DNA from: Diospyros lotus
Taxonomy: Eukaryota > Streptophyta > Magnoliopsida > Ericales > Ebenaceae
Reading direction: 5' to 3'
DNA: 64,000 bases
Assembly (NCBI RefSeq): GCF_014633365.1
Contig: NC_068349.1
Span: 37,099,192-37,163,191, forward strand
In this document: positions 1 through 11,700 of the stretch, one piece after another
How positions within the stretch are numbered: position 1 is the stretch's first letter
Layout of the letters: each line of letters opens with the position of its first letter
The notes under the pieces: generated by a model
Seen by the model: only the letters and a program-made list of their open reading frames with translations
What the model was told of the DNA's origin: nothing
The model's database searches: none
Position numbers and translations under genes: made by a program

Positions 1-480
1 TAACTAATAAGAAAACTAGGAAACTTACCAATAACAATGATATTTTTTATTTTTGATTGAGAGTAAGGTGAAAAAGTTGATGATATCATATGGTTATTTG
101 AAAGGTTTTATTCGAATTTGTTATTCTATTTGACAATCAATTAAAGTTGATAGTTTTGTGACTAAATAAAAAATTTAAACTATAAAACACTTAATTTCCA
201 TGGGTGGTTGGCCTAGCGGTTTGGGCGATTTCAGCTATAACAACTAGCAATAACTAATAAAAGAAACAATAGGAAATTTACTAACAGCAACGATATTTTT
301 ATTTTTGGTCGATAGTAAGGTAAAAAAGTTGATGACATCTTGATTATCTAAAAGGTTTTAGATCAAATTATTAAATCAAAAATTGTGAATTTGTTATTTT
401 TTTATAATAAACTAAAATTCGTAGTTTTGTGACTAAATGAAAATTTTAAACTATAAAAAACTTCATTTTTGCGGGTGGGT
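1..480. repeat. diverged tandem duplication, two units of about 210-230 bp
   Basis: The sequence starting at 1 (TAACTAATAAGAAAAC...) recurs from about 251 (TAACTAATAAAAGAAAC...). Both units share in order a GATATTTTTATTTTTG block, a GTAAGGT-AAAAAGTTGATGA block, an AATTTGTTATT block, and an ending of the form AAACTATAAAA-ACTT-ATTT followed by GGGTGG. Substitutions and small indels are frequent, so the duplication is old. It probably lies in an intron or the upstream part of the gene whose last exons start at 710. No coding potential was seen. Confidence 0.75.
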
Positions 481-709
481 TACCAAAACTTAAAACCCAA
501 AGAAAACAACTTTAGGCCATTTGGAAAATTGTCAAAACCACAACTGACCATTTCTTTTGTAGTTTAGATCGATTTGGTTATTTTGATGAGTTTTGAGTGA
601 TTTCATTCATAGCAGCAGCAGCAGCTTTCATTGTTTTATCATTAGGTTCCATTTGCTTATGCTGATAACAATTTGATAAAAATCTGTTTTGCTGAATGTT
701 TATATACAG

Positions 710-1163
710 GCTGAGCAATGGGTAAACAATATGACAAAAATAACAGAAGATGAATCAGCTGAAGCACGGTTAGAGGATCGGCCTTATAGGTCAGTATCTA
801 CTTGTTTACAACCTAATTTACTTACATGGCTTTGGCTTCTGCTTCTTGTTGAAAGTAGAGCAGCTCTCTTTAATTTCTACCAATTAACCCTTTCACAGGC
901 TAGGCATAGGTGCAACCGTTCCACGGCAATCCAAGGTTGGACCTTTAAGTGACCCTGTTGGAAGGAAATTGCATGCTAAACTAAGTGTCGCGAAAAGAAA
1001 TATCGCTAGAAGTAACGAAGCATGTAGTAGCCCTAATGCGAGAGATAGCGAAGGCGATGAGGATGAGGAGGAGAATTTAGATAGTAGAACTAGTGTGTTT
1101 TCCAAAAAGAGAGCGGTGCCCTTGAACCCATACTTGCAACCAAAGAAAAAGAAGGGGAAGTAA
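710..1163 (+). CDS. 3' end of a small basic plant protein (DUF3245-like); last two exons
   Basis: Two exons can be joined. Exon A is 710-789 (acceptor TATATACAG, donor TAG|GTCAGT) and exon B is 899-1163 (acceptor TTTCACAG, stop TAA). The join keeps frame and reads through ...EDRPYRLGIGATVPRQ... The product ends in a lysine-rich tail (NPYLQPKKKKGK) preceded by an acidic run (DEDEEE), typical of nuclear or nucleolar proteins. The ...EQWV...EDRP.RLGIGA... pattern resembles small plant proteins annotated DUF3245; this is a memory match and the function is unknown. The start codon and first exon were not found in 1-709. They may lie outside the window, or the diverged repeat at 1-480 may be intronic. 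The reading frame shows no stop or frameshift, so the gene looks live but incomplete here. Confidence 0.65.
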
Positions 1164-2979
1164 GTTTGTTCCCAGCCAAAGTGAGATCTTAAAGAGTTAG
1201 AAGTCTAGTTCTCTTAATGTGCTTATCATTTAGCAATTTTTGGTTTGATTTGAGGATTGATTGCTAATCCTCAACTATGGTTTATGGGGGAAGCACGTGT
1301 AAAGAAGTTAACTGTGTTTGAAAATTGTACATGGATTGTGACATGTTATTACCTTTTCATCAACCATATGGACTTCAAAACTGGTCCTTTCTCTCTCCCA
1401 TTGGATTTTCTTGATTCTAAAGCATTTGGTCATTTTGATCAATCATAGGGTAATTTGGTAACTGAAATCAGGTAGCTAACTGAAATTAATCTAAATAACT
1501 AAAACGGCTGAATTAGAATAATCAATCCTTGAGAAGGCTCAGTAGGAATTTCAGATGTTTCAATATGTACAATTACTATGATAGAGACATAAACAGTTGG
1601 TTCTTAATCTATAAGTCAGTGATTTTTTGGGAAATAATTATATATTTTGATTTTGATTAAAAATCAAAATATTATTATTGTTATTGTTATTATTATACTG
1701 AAAATAATTTTCTGTTTAACTCGCAAGTAGCTTCTTATTATTATGGCCTCTGTGTGGCTGTGAATGAAACGCTTCGATATATATATTTTTTAATATTATG
1801 AAATAATTTTAAAATATTTTTAAAATTATAAGAATGATTCAAATATATATATATATATATATTTGTGTTTTTTAATGTTTCAGTATGAGAGACGTTTTGG
1901 AAATGCTAATGCTAATGTGGCACCCTTGAGGCGTTTCTATTTATGATAGATCCCAAATCAATCTAATAAATTAATTTTATTTTTGTTTAATATAAATATA
2001 TATATATGGATCAAACAAAATTAATAGTAATTTAAATTCAAATATGTTTATATTAAGTAAAAAGCATATATATACTTGGTTTCCGGTCCAAATCAGACCA
2101 GACTGAAAATAAAAAAATGTTATTTTTTAAATTGAAGATTAAACTGCACGGATAATTGGATTTGAGCTGGTCTAGTTCTTAGATCAGTACTAAATGTACA
2201 CCCCCCTAATCATAGGGTCAGCTTTCTAGGCCCCCAAAATTTTCATTTCAAGATTTCACATAAGAAATGACACTTTTGGATGTTCCAACATCAGTTGATG
2301 AGAATGTATGTAGCAAATGATCTGGATTTTCACAAATTTAGTCATCAAAGCAGAGAGAGAGAGAGTCAAATTCATGCAACAATCTTGTTCTCAGACAATT
2401 ATAACTGACTAGTTTCCTCCCACAATACTCACAAATCAGTAAAACCATTAGATAAGAACTATGTAAATGAGAGAAGATTTTCAATAGCATTAATAATACA
2501 ACATGGAGTTTTCACACCACCAAACTCCACAAATTGTACAAAATGACCAACACCGACACCTCTAACTTGCCGCGGGGGTTAAAGACGGCTTGTCATGGTC
2601 GTGGAACTACCCAGATACTACTGCACATTATGTTTTCATCAGGCCCTCAATGGCTCATTTCATAGCTATTTCCAAGAGAGCTCTTATAAGCTAAGTTTCA
2701 GATGAATTAGAAAATTTCATCATGAGAAAAAGCATGTATGATTTCTTTACATAAAGCTGCTGGGAATGAAAGTGTTAAAAAAGGGCCCTAACCTTCTTGG
2801 TGAGATGTCCTTGAGGCACGCCCCTTGTGATAATATGGTAAGCACGAAATGATCTGTTCACTTCGAGCCAAATTGGTCACCACTTGGGAAGAGGATTAGA
2901 TGAAAGTTGGCTTCAACTTATGGGTCGGTGGGACTCATTATTCTATCATCAACTCTGGGGGGGAGGGGGTAAGTAGAGA
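1164..2979. other. convergent intergenic region, 3' flanks of two genes
   Basis: The + strand gene ends at 1163 and the minus-strand TRM-like gene ends at 2980, so this is 3' UTR plus spacer. It contains short AT and TA dinucleotide runs (about 1779-1862 and 1989-2005) and a GA run near 2352. Nothing coding was supported; the ORF at 1257-1448 has no splice or codon support. Confidence 0.6.
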
Positions 2980-5900
2980 TCAGTCCATATCTGCTGGACC
3001 ATAAGTTTTGAAGCACCATATGGTGTCTTCCACCAATTCCTCAAAAATGGCTTCTTCCATACCAGTACCAATACTCTGAACATCGAACCGGAGGTCCATC
3101 CATGTTTCCCTTTCTGTCATATCTTTTCTGACAATGTGGTCCAGAGTCTGAGAAGAAGGCTGTGATGCAAGATGCCATTCCACTCCTTCCCATATCTCTT
3201 GAATAAGATCCTTCCCCCTTGGGATTGGCCTAATATTAGGTTTCCATGGGGTGTACCCAAAATGGTGCTCACAGACCTCCTTTAGAACTTCATTGGTACA
3301 ATCAAAGAGAAGCTTTTGGTCATGAGAAGACCGGTTTGAGAACAACTCTACTTCATCGAACAATGATGGGTCAAGAATTTGGTTTGAAGAAAGCCACCTT
3401 AAGAGAAATTCCTCCCAGTTCAAGTCAGAAGCCAGCAGAACTACTTCAACATATTGAAATGCAGATTCCTCATCCTCAATGCAAGCTCTCACACAGAGTT
3501 CATGATTTGCAGCAGGAGAAAGCTGTTCTTCGAAATGGATCTGCTGAGGCTGCATTGGAGGTTCCACTGTAGATATTTGGGGCTTAACTTAGTACAGCAG
3601 CAAATGAAACATGAGAAAATAAAAATTAAAAATGACAAGAAATGTGGAAGCAGCATCATTCGTTATGGTTGTTGCTTGATGGGAACATACCATGTCGGGA
3701 TTTGATGCCTGCAGGACTGATGTCATCTTCTGTGAATGATGGCTCAAGCACAGATACAGGACTAGGTCGGTCTGGTCTTTCATTGGGACTGTCTACATCT
3801 CCAACGTGCTTAGTTACTGAAGAGCTTGGTGGAGATGCTAATGGAGAGGATGGTAAGGGGTCCTCTTCAAAAGAGTCCTAGAAACATAGTGACGAAATGC
3901 ATCAGAAACACAAGGACAGAACCAATAAATACAAACACATAGTGATCCACGGCATTGGTTCTATACATTTCCCCCAGAAGGTAAATTGCATTTTAGAAAT
4001 TTGTGAAACCTGTGCTTCTAGGATTCAAAACAAGTTGCATTGTTTGCTGGAAGATGGGAAAGTACAAAACAAATGCAATCACAATACACAATACTTATGT
4101 CAACATTAGCTATATAATGGGTTGGCTATAATCTATAAAATCCATAAGATTTTTTTTTAATCTGTAAGCATAAGCATACATGATCACACCAAAAAATGTG
4201 TGAAATTAATAAGAATGGAAAATTTGAATAGCATATAACTACTTGTACGACAGAGACACTAATCAATTTAACAACAAACTGTACCATTTTCAAGCAGTGG
4301 ACAGATTCTTCTTTAGTACAAACTTCAGGGAGATCATCACGTTGGTTATCTTTAACAACAGAAGAGCTGGACTGGTCAGCTGAAATCTCCGGTTGTGTGC
4401 TCTCTTCCTTGACTACTGCATCAGTTGTCTGTACTTTTGCCACATCATCTAGCCAGTTTTATGAACTAATCAATCAGTATCCAGCACAAAGACACAACCG
4501 AATACTTCTCAAAATAAGTTGGACCATGGAAAATAATACCTTCAGAGCTCTTCTCGGGTTTCATAGAACACGGATGCACATTAGAATTATTAAACTCGTC
4601 CAAGCTAGTTGAATTTGAGTTGAAAGGTTCGCCTTTATCTTCAGGGTAGTTGGGATGGTGAAGCTCATCCAAACCATCAGAACTTGAGTTACATGATTCT
4701 CCTTTATGTTCAGGGTTGTCATTAATGCAGGATTGACTATTTGAGTTCTGCTGTGAAGGTCCTAGATGACTAAAACGGCTTTCTGGTGCAATCTGCAATT
4801 TGTCCTCGTTGACGACATGACAGGGGTTGTAAGGGGACATCCTCTGACGTGCTGTTATAAAACTGTGTTCTTTGTCCCTTCCAGGAGATAAATTGAACTG
4901 CGGAAGAGAGATCATCCTTCCCAATGTTTTTGGTAACTGCCTTCCTGAAAAAAGTTCAATGTCATCTCCATTACTCAGCATTTCTGAGAGATGTTTCTTG
5001 GCCTCAATATAGGTGTTAGACACCCTTTGCTCAGTACAGTCAACTGTTCCATTTCCCTTGCTTGTTTCAATGTGTCTTGGCTTGCTGTTCTTCTCTTTGT
5101 TCTTGCTGCCATTGGCAGGTCTGGCAAATCTTTCCATATAGAAATGGTCTCTATTTGGAGAATTCCATCCACCTTTCTCCCCACCAATGCCTTTGTCACT
5201 ATTTCCTGAATTGCGTCGCTCATAAGGAAACCTGTAGGAAAGATCATCTGAAGGGACCACATGCCGCTCCTTTCCCATAGCATGCTTTAATTTTCTTTTA
5301 ATTTCGGTAAAAGAAAATTGGGAAGGATTTTTCTCAGTCTCCACTTTACTCCCAGAACTGTGATTAGATCGCAAAGATGAACCATGTGTTCTTTCGGCAT
5401 CAGAAATTTTAACTGCTGCTGGTCCAGGCTTCAAAATGACGATCCGACTTGAAGTTTGAAAGTTTTCATCTCCATTCAGTAAGACCTTTTCCTGAGATTT
5501 GGTCGTCCTTCTCCTGAAGAAGTTATGTCGTTTAGGGGCAACAGGCACAGTTGGTTTTGAGTTGTTTAGCTCCCCATCTAACAAGTTGGATCCGGCCAAT
5601 GGGTTGGAAGTTCGGTTTTTCTCTGCCTGAGCCAACTCCAAGTCTTCAAGGTGCTTCACCAGAAGTGACTGTGGATCATTTAGGAGTTCCAAAATCAGTT
5701 CTTTATTCGAACTTAATGTCTGGAGTGCATCGATAAATTCTTTTGGGTGGTCAGATTTCCCATCATCCGTCACATGTTTCCCATCTTTGAATGTCTGATC
5801 TACAAATACCTTAATTGCCTCACTTAATCCCTTGTCGAACACAGCGTATGTCTGCTCAGACTGCATGTCAAGATCATTGTTCAAGTCATGTTTCAGGCAA

Positions 5901-6348
5901 CTAGTACTTTTCTGATAGATCTGCTCGTACAACTCCCTCTCTTTTAACTCCAGATCAAGGTTTTTTGAAGATTTTTCCTCTGAACCTTGATGATAAGAGT
6001 TTTGTGGTCCCAAGTTTTCAGCAGCATCCAACTCAAAGTGTATGTCACAATACCCCTTATTAGTTCTTCTTGTTCGTTTGCGGTGCTTTTTCCCATGTCC
6101 TCTACATTCTGAATCAGCTCCGTTGATTTCACTGTTGGCACTGCCCATCTGCTGCTTCTGGCCTTGTTCATTAAGCATCTCTTCTTCCATAAGTGTCTTC
6201 ACACTTGTCTTAGTAGCATTACCGTCTCTTTCTTCACCATCCTGAAACATTAATAGCCAATTAACGAATAAAAAGTCAAGACTTCTCGTATAATTCGGTG
6301 CCCTAAAGTTAACAATTTCTGCAAATCAACTGCCAAGAACACCCCACC

Positions 6349-6379
<31 letters not shown>

Positions 6380-6939
6380 AAAAAATAATAATAATAATAA
6401 TAAAATAAAATAACAACAAATCTTGCATCCCCAGAAAAGAGAGACAGCATATAAGATTCCCTATGAATACAACTTGTCAATACATACACAATTTTCTTGA
6501 GAATTCTCATCCGGGCTTATCATCATGTGCAGCGCAGAACCAGCATACCGAGCACCTAGCAAAGACAAAGAAGGAAAAAAAGGCTCAAAAATCCATAAGC
6601 AGAAAGCACCATTAAGAATTAGAAAACTGTTGTTTTTGCCTATTATTCCACATATGCTTTTGGTGAAACAAATGCATAAAATAAACTCATTACATAGGAG
6701 CATTCTCCAGCTACATTTTTCAGTTCAAGAATGGGAAAAGTTTTCAAATCAGACAAACTAGTTGCTTCATCTAATCATACATTCTTACCAGCAACTTGCC
6801 TGCTTGGGCGCCTTCTATCTGAAAGAAGCCTCCGAGTTGATCGCCCTTGGCGGAAGTCAAAGATGCTAATGAAACCCCATATACATCCTGCTTGATCCTT
6901 TTCATGTCGTACAGGGCGTCGTCGCGATCGCTTTGCCAT
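2980..6939 (-). CDS. TRM-like protein (DUF3741/DUF4378), 952 aa, six coding exons
   Basis: Coding exons on the minus strand are 6939-6789, 6555-6488, 6241-4540, 4448-4285, 3877-3691 and 3566-2980. All introns are GT-AG, the sum is 2859 nt, and frame is kept throughout. The first in-frame ATG gives MAKRSRRRPVRHEKDQ, the conserved N-terminus of this family. Motifs in order are: a DUF3741-type stretch near residues 242-265 (LQTLSSNKELILELLNDP), RIVILKPGP at about 339-347, SFTEIKRKLKHAMG at about 384-397, IEAKKHLSEML at about 485-495, DRPSPVSVLEPF at about 731-742, and a C-terminal DUF4378 domain from about 775 to the end. Family knowledge: TON1-recruiting-motif proteins target TON1/PP2A complexes to cortical microtubules and affect preprophase bands, cell elongation and organ shape. 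The subgroup is inferred from motif order; the exact TRM number is not assigned. The long central part is low complexity and charged, as usual for the family. Confidence 0.9.
6342..6385. repeat. C-run followed by A-run and ATA repeats in TRM-like intron 2
   Basis: A long, nearly pure C homopolymer is followed directly by an A homopolymer and then ATA triplets, within the second coding intron of the TRM-like gene. It is just upstream (on the plus strand) of the 5' end of the large exon and does not overlap a splice site. Such runs are prone to length error in assemblies. Confidence 0.9.
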
Positions 6940-8730
6940 ACTGACTGGATTTCTCTCCCTCAGCAGCTCCTGTTCATTCAGAGTTCCCTGCTGAATGCTG
7001 GTGCAGTAATGGGACAACCTGATAGAAATGCAGGTACGAAAGGGTAAACAATAATACCAATATAACTTGAGCTACCTAACCTACGAATAAAACAACGTAA
7101 ATCCATGATGTGAACTCCACAACCAGACAGCACGTGAACTTCTAGAACACACTTACCGGCATCTTAACTAAAAAACTGGAATCCTATATAGTTTATGTCA
7201 GCATAAGAAGGAGGATTTTGTTAAAATAATCAAACACTGAGGAGTGAAGTAGAAGATTTGGGACTCTTAACATGTTTTCGACGCCAATTTGTTATGAAAG
7301 AACAGTTTAATCCATAAAAGAAAATACTGAAAATTCGAAAAAAAAACATCAAAAAGGATCTTGCTGTCTTGGAACATTTAGAACAAAGAGGGTAGAAAAT
7401 TCAATCATCATAAACCTCTCAGGAGGACTGCTGAGTGCTAACCCATAAAATATTCTAATTAGACATCTGTTATACCTTGAGATTTTAAGCATCAAGAAAG
7501 GAAACAGAGTGCCTGTTTCATATAAATCAAGTCAACAACATAGCACATCTATGGACACAAAATGCATAATTGTACGGCAATTTTGTTTTTTTAAATCGAA
7601 TAATTGATGGGCCTATATGAAATTGGCAAATAGGAAACAGAGTAAGGACAAAATACCTGAAATTCAGAACCCTCGGGGTTGATGAGCCTTCAAGAACAAA
7701 TACGCAGCAAACTCTTCTCTCAGTGAAGATGAATAAATTCCACTTTCAAATCCTCAAATCTTTCAAACAAAATGAAGCTCAAGGAACTGAAACAGATCTT
7801 TGGCTCCTAAGAAATATGCTGCCACCACATGACGATTGGTTCAACCCAAAACCTCTTTTGCTCCCGATTGCTTCAAACAATTTTTGCCTATGCTGACTCC
7901 AGGATTCGCCTACAGTGTCAATTCCTTAACTCTCTACAGTTTTCTTGACAGTGATTGATACTCCAATTTCTCCATCTCTCTGCAAATGGAAATGAATTAG
8001 ATAGAGTGAAACTTTCCTTCAGGGTTGCTTTAACAACCAAAGAAAACTCAACTGGCTGACCCCCGGGCCCCAAACCAAAAAAAAAAAGAGGAAGAAGAAG
8101 AAAATAAATAAATAAAATTTTGAAATACCCACCCAAATTAATATTTCAGATTTCAAGTATTATTACCACAACCCAGACAAAGAAAAAATCTTTATCAAAA
8201 CTGAATGGTTTCTCAGTGGAAATCCAAGAAGTAAAAGCTTTGCAAACCTGGATGACCCAAATTAAACCGCGTGCAAGTTCTTAGCATTCCAGCACAGACC
8301 CAGAAGAAAAAACAACCAAAATATTGTTAAATTGAAACTTTTCTGCCTTTTGGGCTTTCTGCGTTTCTTCACAAACCAAAAGAGAGACCCAGATGGCAGA
8401 AGTGCCGACCCACCTATTAACTACAATGGAGAAGCTAGGTGTCGTGCAGCCATTAAAGACTGAGGAAAGTGGAAGAACAGAAGAGAGAGAAGAGGAAGAA
8501 GAAGATTGCAGAAAAGGAAAGGCTGGAAAGTAAAAGTTTGAGAGAGAGGCTTAGGATGCTTCCAAGGAGTGACGGTATGAGAAGAAAGAAAGAAGAATGA
8601 GCGAGCTACCTAGGTTCTTGTTGGTGGGTCCATAATCAGAGCTTTTTCCAAGATTTCCATCGAGGAGAACTTTGAGGATGTCTTCCATTTTCCTTCCCGC
8701 AGTACCATTTTCAACGATCATCAATCGTCA

Positions 8731-8762
<32 letters not shown>
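6940..8762 (-). promoter_or_regulatory. leader, probable 5' UTR introns and promoter region of the TRM-like gene
   Basis: Upstream of the ATG at 6939 there is no in-frame ATG, so the start is well defined. Purine-rich leader-like sequence (on the plus strand GAAGAGAGAGAAGAGGAAGAAGAAG) lies near 8475-8520, and the region ends with a CT dinucleotide tract at about 8731-8762. CT/GA tracts are common in plant core promoters and 5' UTRs. I infer at least one non-coding 5' exon or intron here but cannot fix its borders. No obvious other gene was seen. Confidence 0.4.
8731..8762. repeat. (CT)n dinucleotide tract
   Basis: About 15 CT units run up to a CTAG. It sits at the upstream edge of the TRM-like leader region. 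It may act as a GAGA/CT-rich promoter element, but this is inference only. Confidence 0.85.
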
Positions 8763-8763
<1 letters not shown>

Positions 8764-11700
8764 GGTGACACTTCGCAGATTAGTGGTGAGCAGCATGTTT
8801 TCAACCTACACGTTGGACATGAAGAGAAAGAGAACAAATTCACTACAAACTGTAGATAGACCTTTTGTAAGGGTGATGGTGAAAATCAAAGGTTGGAGGA
8901 AGGGCAGAATTGTAAATATGATTAAAACGCGGAAATTTCTTATAGCTCATGTAAAACAAGGAATGATAATTTTCATCTCAATTTAAAATTTTCTCCGAAT
9001 CCCTCTGGGCACGGAGCACGTATATTTCTATTTTTGTTTTATATTAATATTGGAGTATTGTATAAGGTCATTATCGTTTTATTAATTTGGGGTATCATGA
9101 ATTTTGTGTGAGTAATTCTTAGGAAAGATAAATTATGATATAATTTCCATATAATACCTCTAAAAGATTTTAAATATGAGACTTCAGGCATATCTACCCC
9201 TTATTCTTTTCACTAAAGTCACTCATGAAATGTTACTTATCTTCTTCATTCTATATTTTATTTTTATTTATTTTATAATTAAAGAAATATCATAGATAGA
9301 AAATATTTACCTTTTTATATAAATTAAATGAGTATGAACATCCAATATATATTTGTTATTTGGTGGAAATAACAATAAGGAATTGAGTAGATTACTCTAG
9401 GAGTATGAGAAATGGTAAAAACAAACGCAAGAACAAAAATATAAAAGAAAACTCACAATACATAGCTAATCTATTATCATTCTTAAAAATAAAACATCTC
9501 ACACATGCGATAACAATCGCCTCCAATGGTACTATTCAAATGATCATTTTTTTAATGTAAAAAATAATAATCTTTAATAATAATTTAATTAAAAAAAATT
9601 ACAACCCATCCCAAAATTTGTGATGTACAATTTTACACCTTAAAAAAAAAAAAATTCAATCTCTCTCTATGTAGATTTGTGAATCCGAAGTTGATTATTT
9701 GTGCTAGCTCTCCATACTGCAATTCTTTTGGTTTTGTTTTGCAGTTCTTTATCTGAGCAATCTCAGGTGATAGCTAAGAATAAAAGTTTATTTTCCTTTG
9801 TGCAAACTCCAAAGCATGTTAATATCTTATAATTGCATTTCAAATAGTCTGTTAGCTTTCCCTAATATAGACTTAACAGGGTGCTGAAGTTGATCTTCGT
9901 GAAGCTATCATTGCAGTTTTATGGCAACAATAATCTAATTTGAATTCAAATGGTTTGCCTCCCATTCATGCAGGTACCACAGAAAAAGCCATAAATAATA
10001 AGATGTTTCCCTACAAAAAATGTAAAGAAATGTGCCCCATTGGAAAGTAGTATCAAACACAAACTTCATGCTTTGGTTAATATCGTTTTTTATAATTTTT
10101 CTGTTAATGACAGCATTTATGGACTTCTTATGAGGGGAATCTTAAAAGAACAGGCTTCAAACAACCATGAAAATATTCAAGTAACTATACTAGTTATTAT
10201 ATGTTTCATTGCTCAAATAATTAATCAATGTCTAGTTCTTTTATCTAAAAATATTTAATTTGTTCTTAGATAAACTGAAATTGGAATCACATCCCAACTG
10301 TTAGGAGGCACCCAAACAAGAGAGGTTTTTAATTTGGTCGTAGCCAGGTTCTGCTTTTTATGTGAATGTAGCCACTTTAGTTAAGAAACAAAACGACCCT
10401 AAACTAAATGCAACAATCAGGGCTTTTATTTCACTCAATTAGCAAATCAAATGAGAGGAAAGGTCACTAATTTAGTGCTGAAGCTTCTTGCGGTCTTCAT
10501 CTAGTAAGCCTTCAACAAGAAGCTCTATTACCAGACAATGTGTTCATTTGAGCCAAAAATGCATGTGCATACTTCCATTTGGCAGTGTTGTGCACAGAAA
10601 TAATATATCAATAGTAAACCCTAAATAATAAATCAATAGTAAGTTGTCTCATGAAGAAGAAAACACATCAAATAAAGGTTGGTTGGTCGATATGACACCC
10701 ACAATACTCTATTTATTGATTGTGTTTAGCAAGTAACCGCGTCATTCATGTCCATCGAGAACAAGTAGAGTCCAAAATAATTTTCTATTGTGATTATAGA
10801 TGATATTTTAACTTTCACTTACATTGGTCGAATTAATAATTTTCTTTTATGTTGAATGCAATCAACATTCTCCAGATTTCAGCAATGTAAACTACTCTTT
10901 AGCCAAAAAATAAAAGTAGCCCTCATGCACAAAAACCCCTCCCCTGGTTTTGTCTAACGTTTACATGCATCCATACATTCATATATCAAGAAATGCCTTG
11001 GTTCCCAATAAAGTATACCAAAAATTTTACCACTAAGATCAATAAAATAAAATCATAAGGACAAATAAGATTATTTCTCACTAACTTGTGATATTATATC
11101 AACAAAGTGGCTATTATGTGAAAATTCTTTATTTTGTCAACTTAGGTAATGAGATTGGTATCAAGTGCCCATCAATGTATGTTATAAAAATAGTAGAATG
11201 ATATACAAGCATGCATAAAGTTGTTGAGTGTTTGGAGTAATCTAAACTGTTCTTGTCTTAAGCTAAATAAAAGTCAAAGTGGTACCAAATTGGGACCATT
11301 CACATGAAAATCCCATGGTCCTCATCGTTAATTACAGCTTTTTGTGTGCAGCTCAATAAGATGGTGATGAGAAAGCGAAGGCTTAATTTCTGTCTTCCCT
11401 TGTCTTATTCTTGTACTTTCCCTTAACTAATCAAAGAAAGACACGGCACACACACAGCAAGACAAGGAGAGAGAAGCTCCTCCTCCCCTCCCCGTTTTGT
11501 AAGGTAACAAAGTTTGCTTAAAAAAAAATGAGTGAATCATTAAAATACTTTAGCCACATAAAAGAAGATCAATAGAGATACTTGTGAGATAATTGAATGA
11601 AATAAAAAAAAAAAATTATAACAAAAGAGAGATGATGAACAATACAAGCTAACAGAAAATCATTAAATATGATGTAGAATATAATGACCTTACAAAAAAT

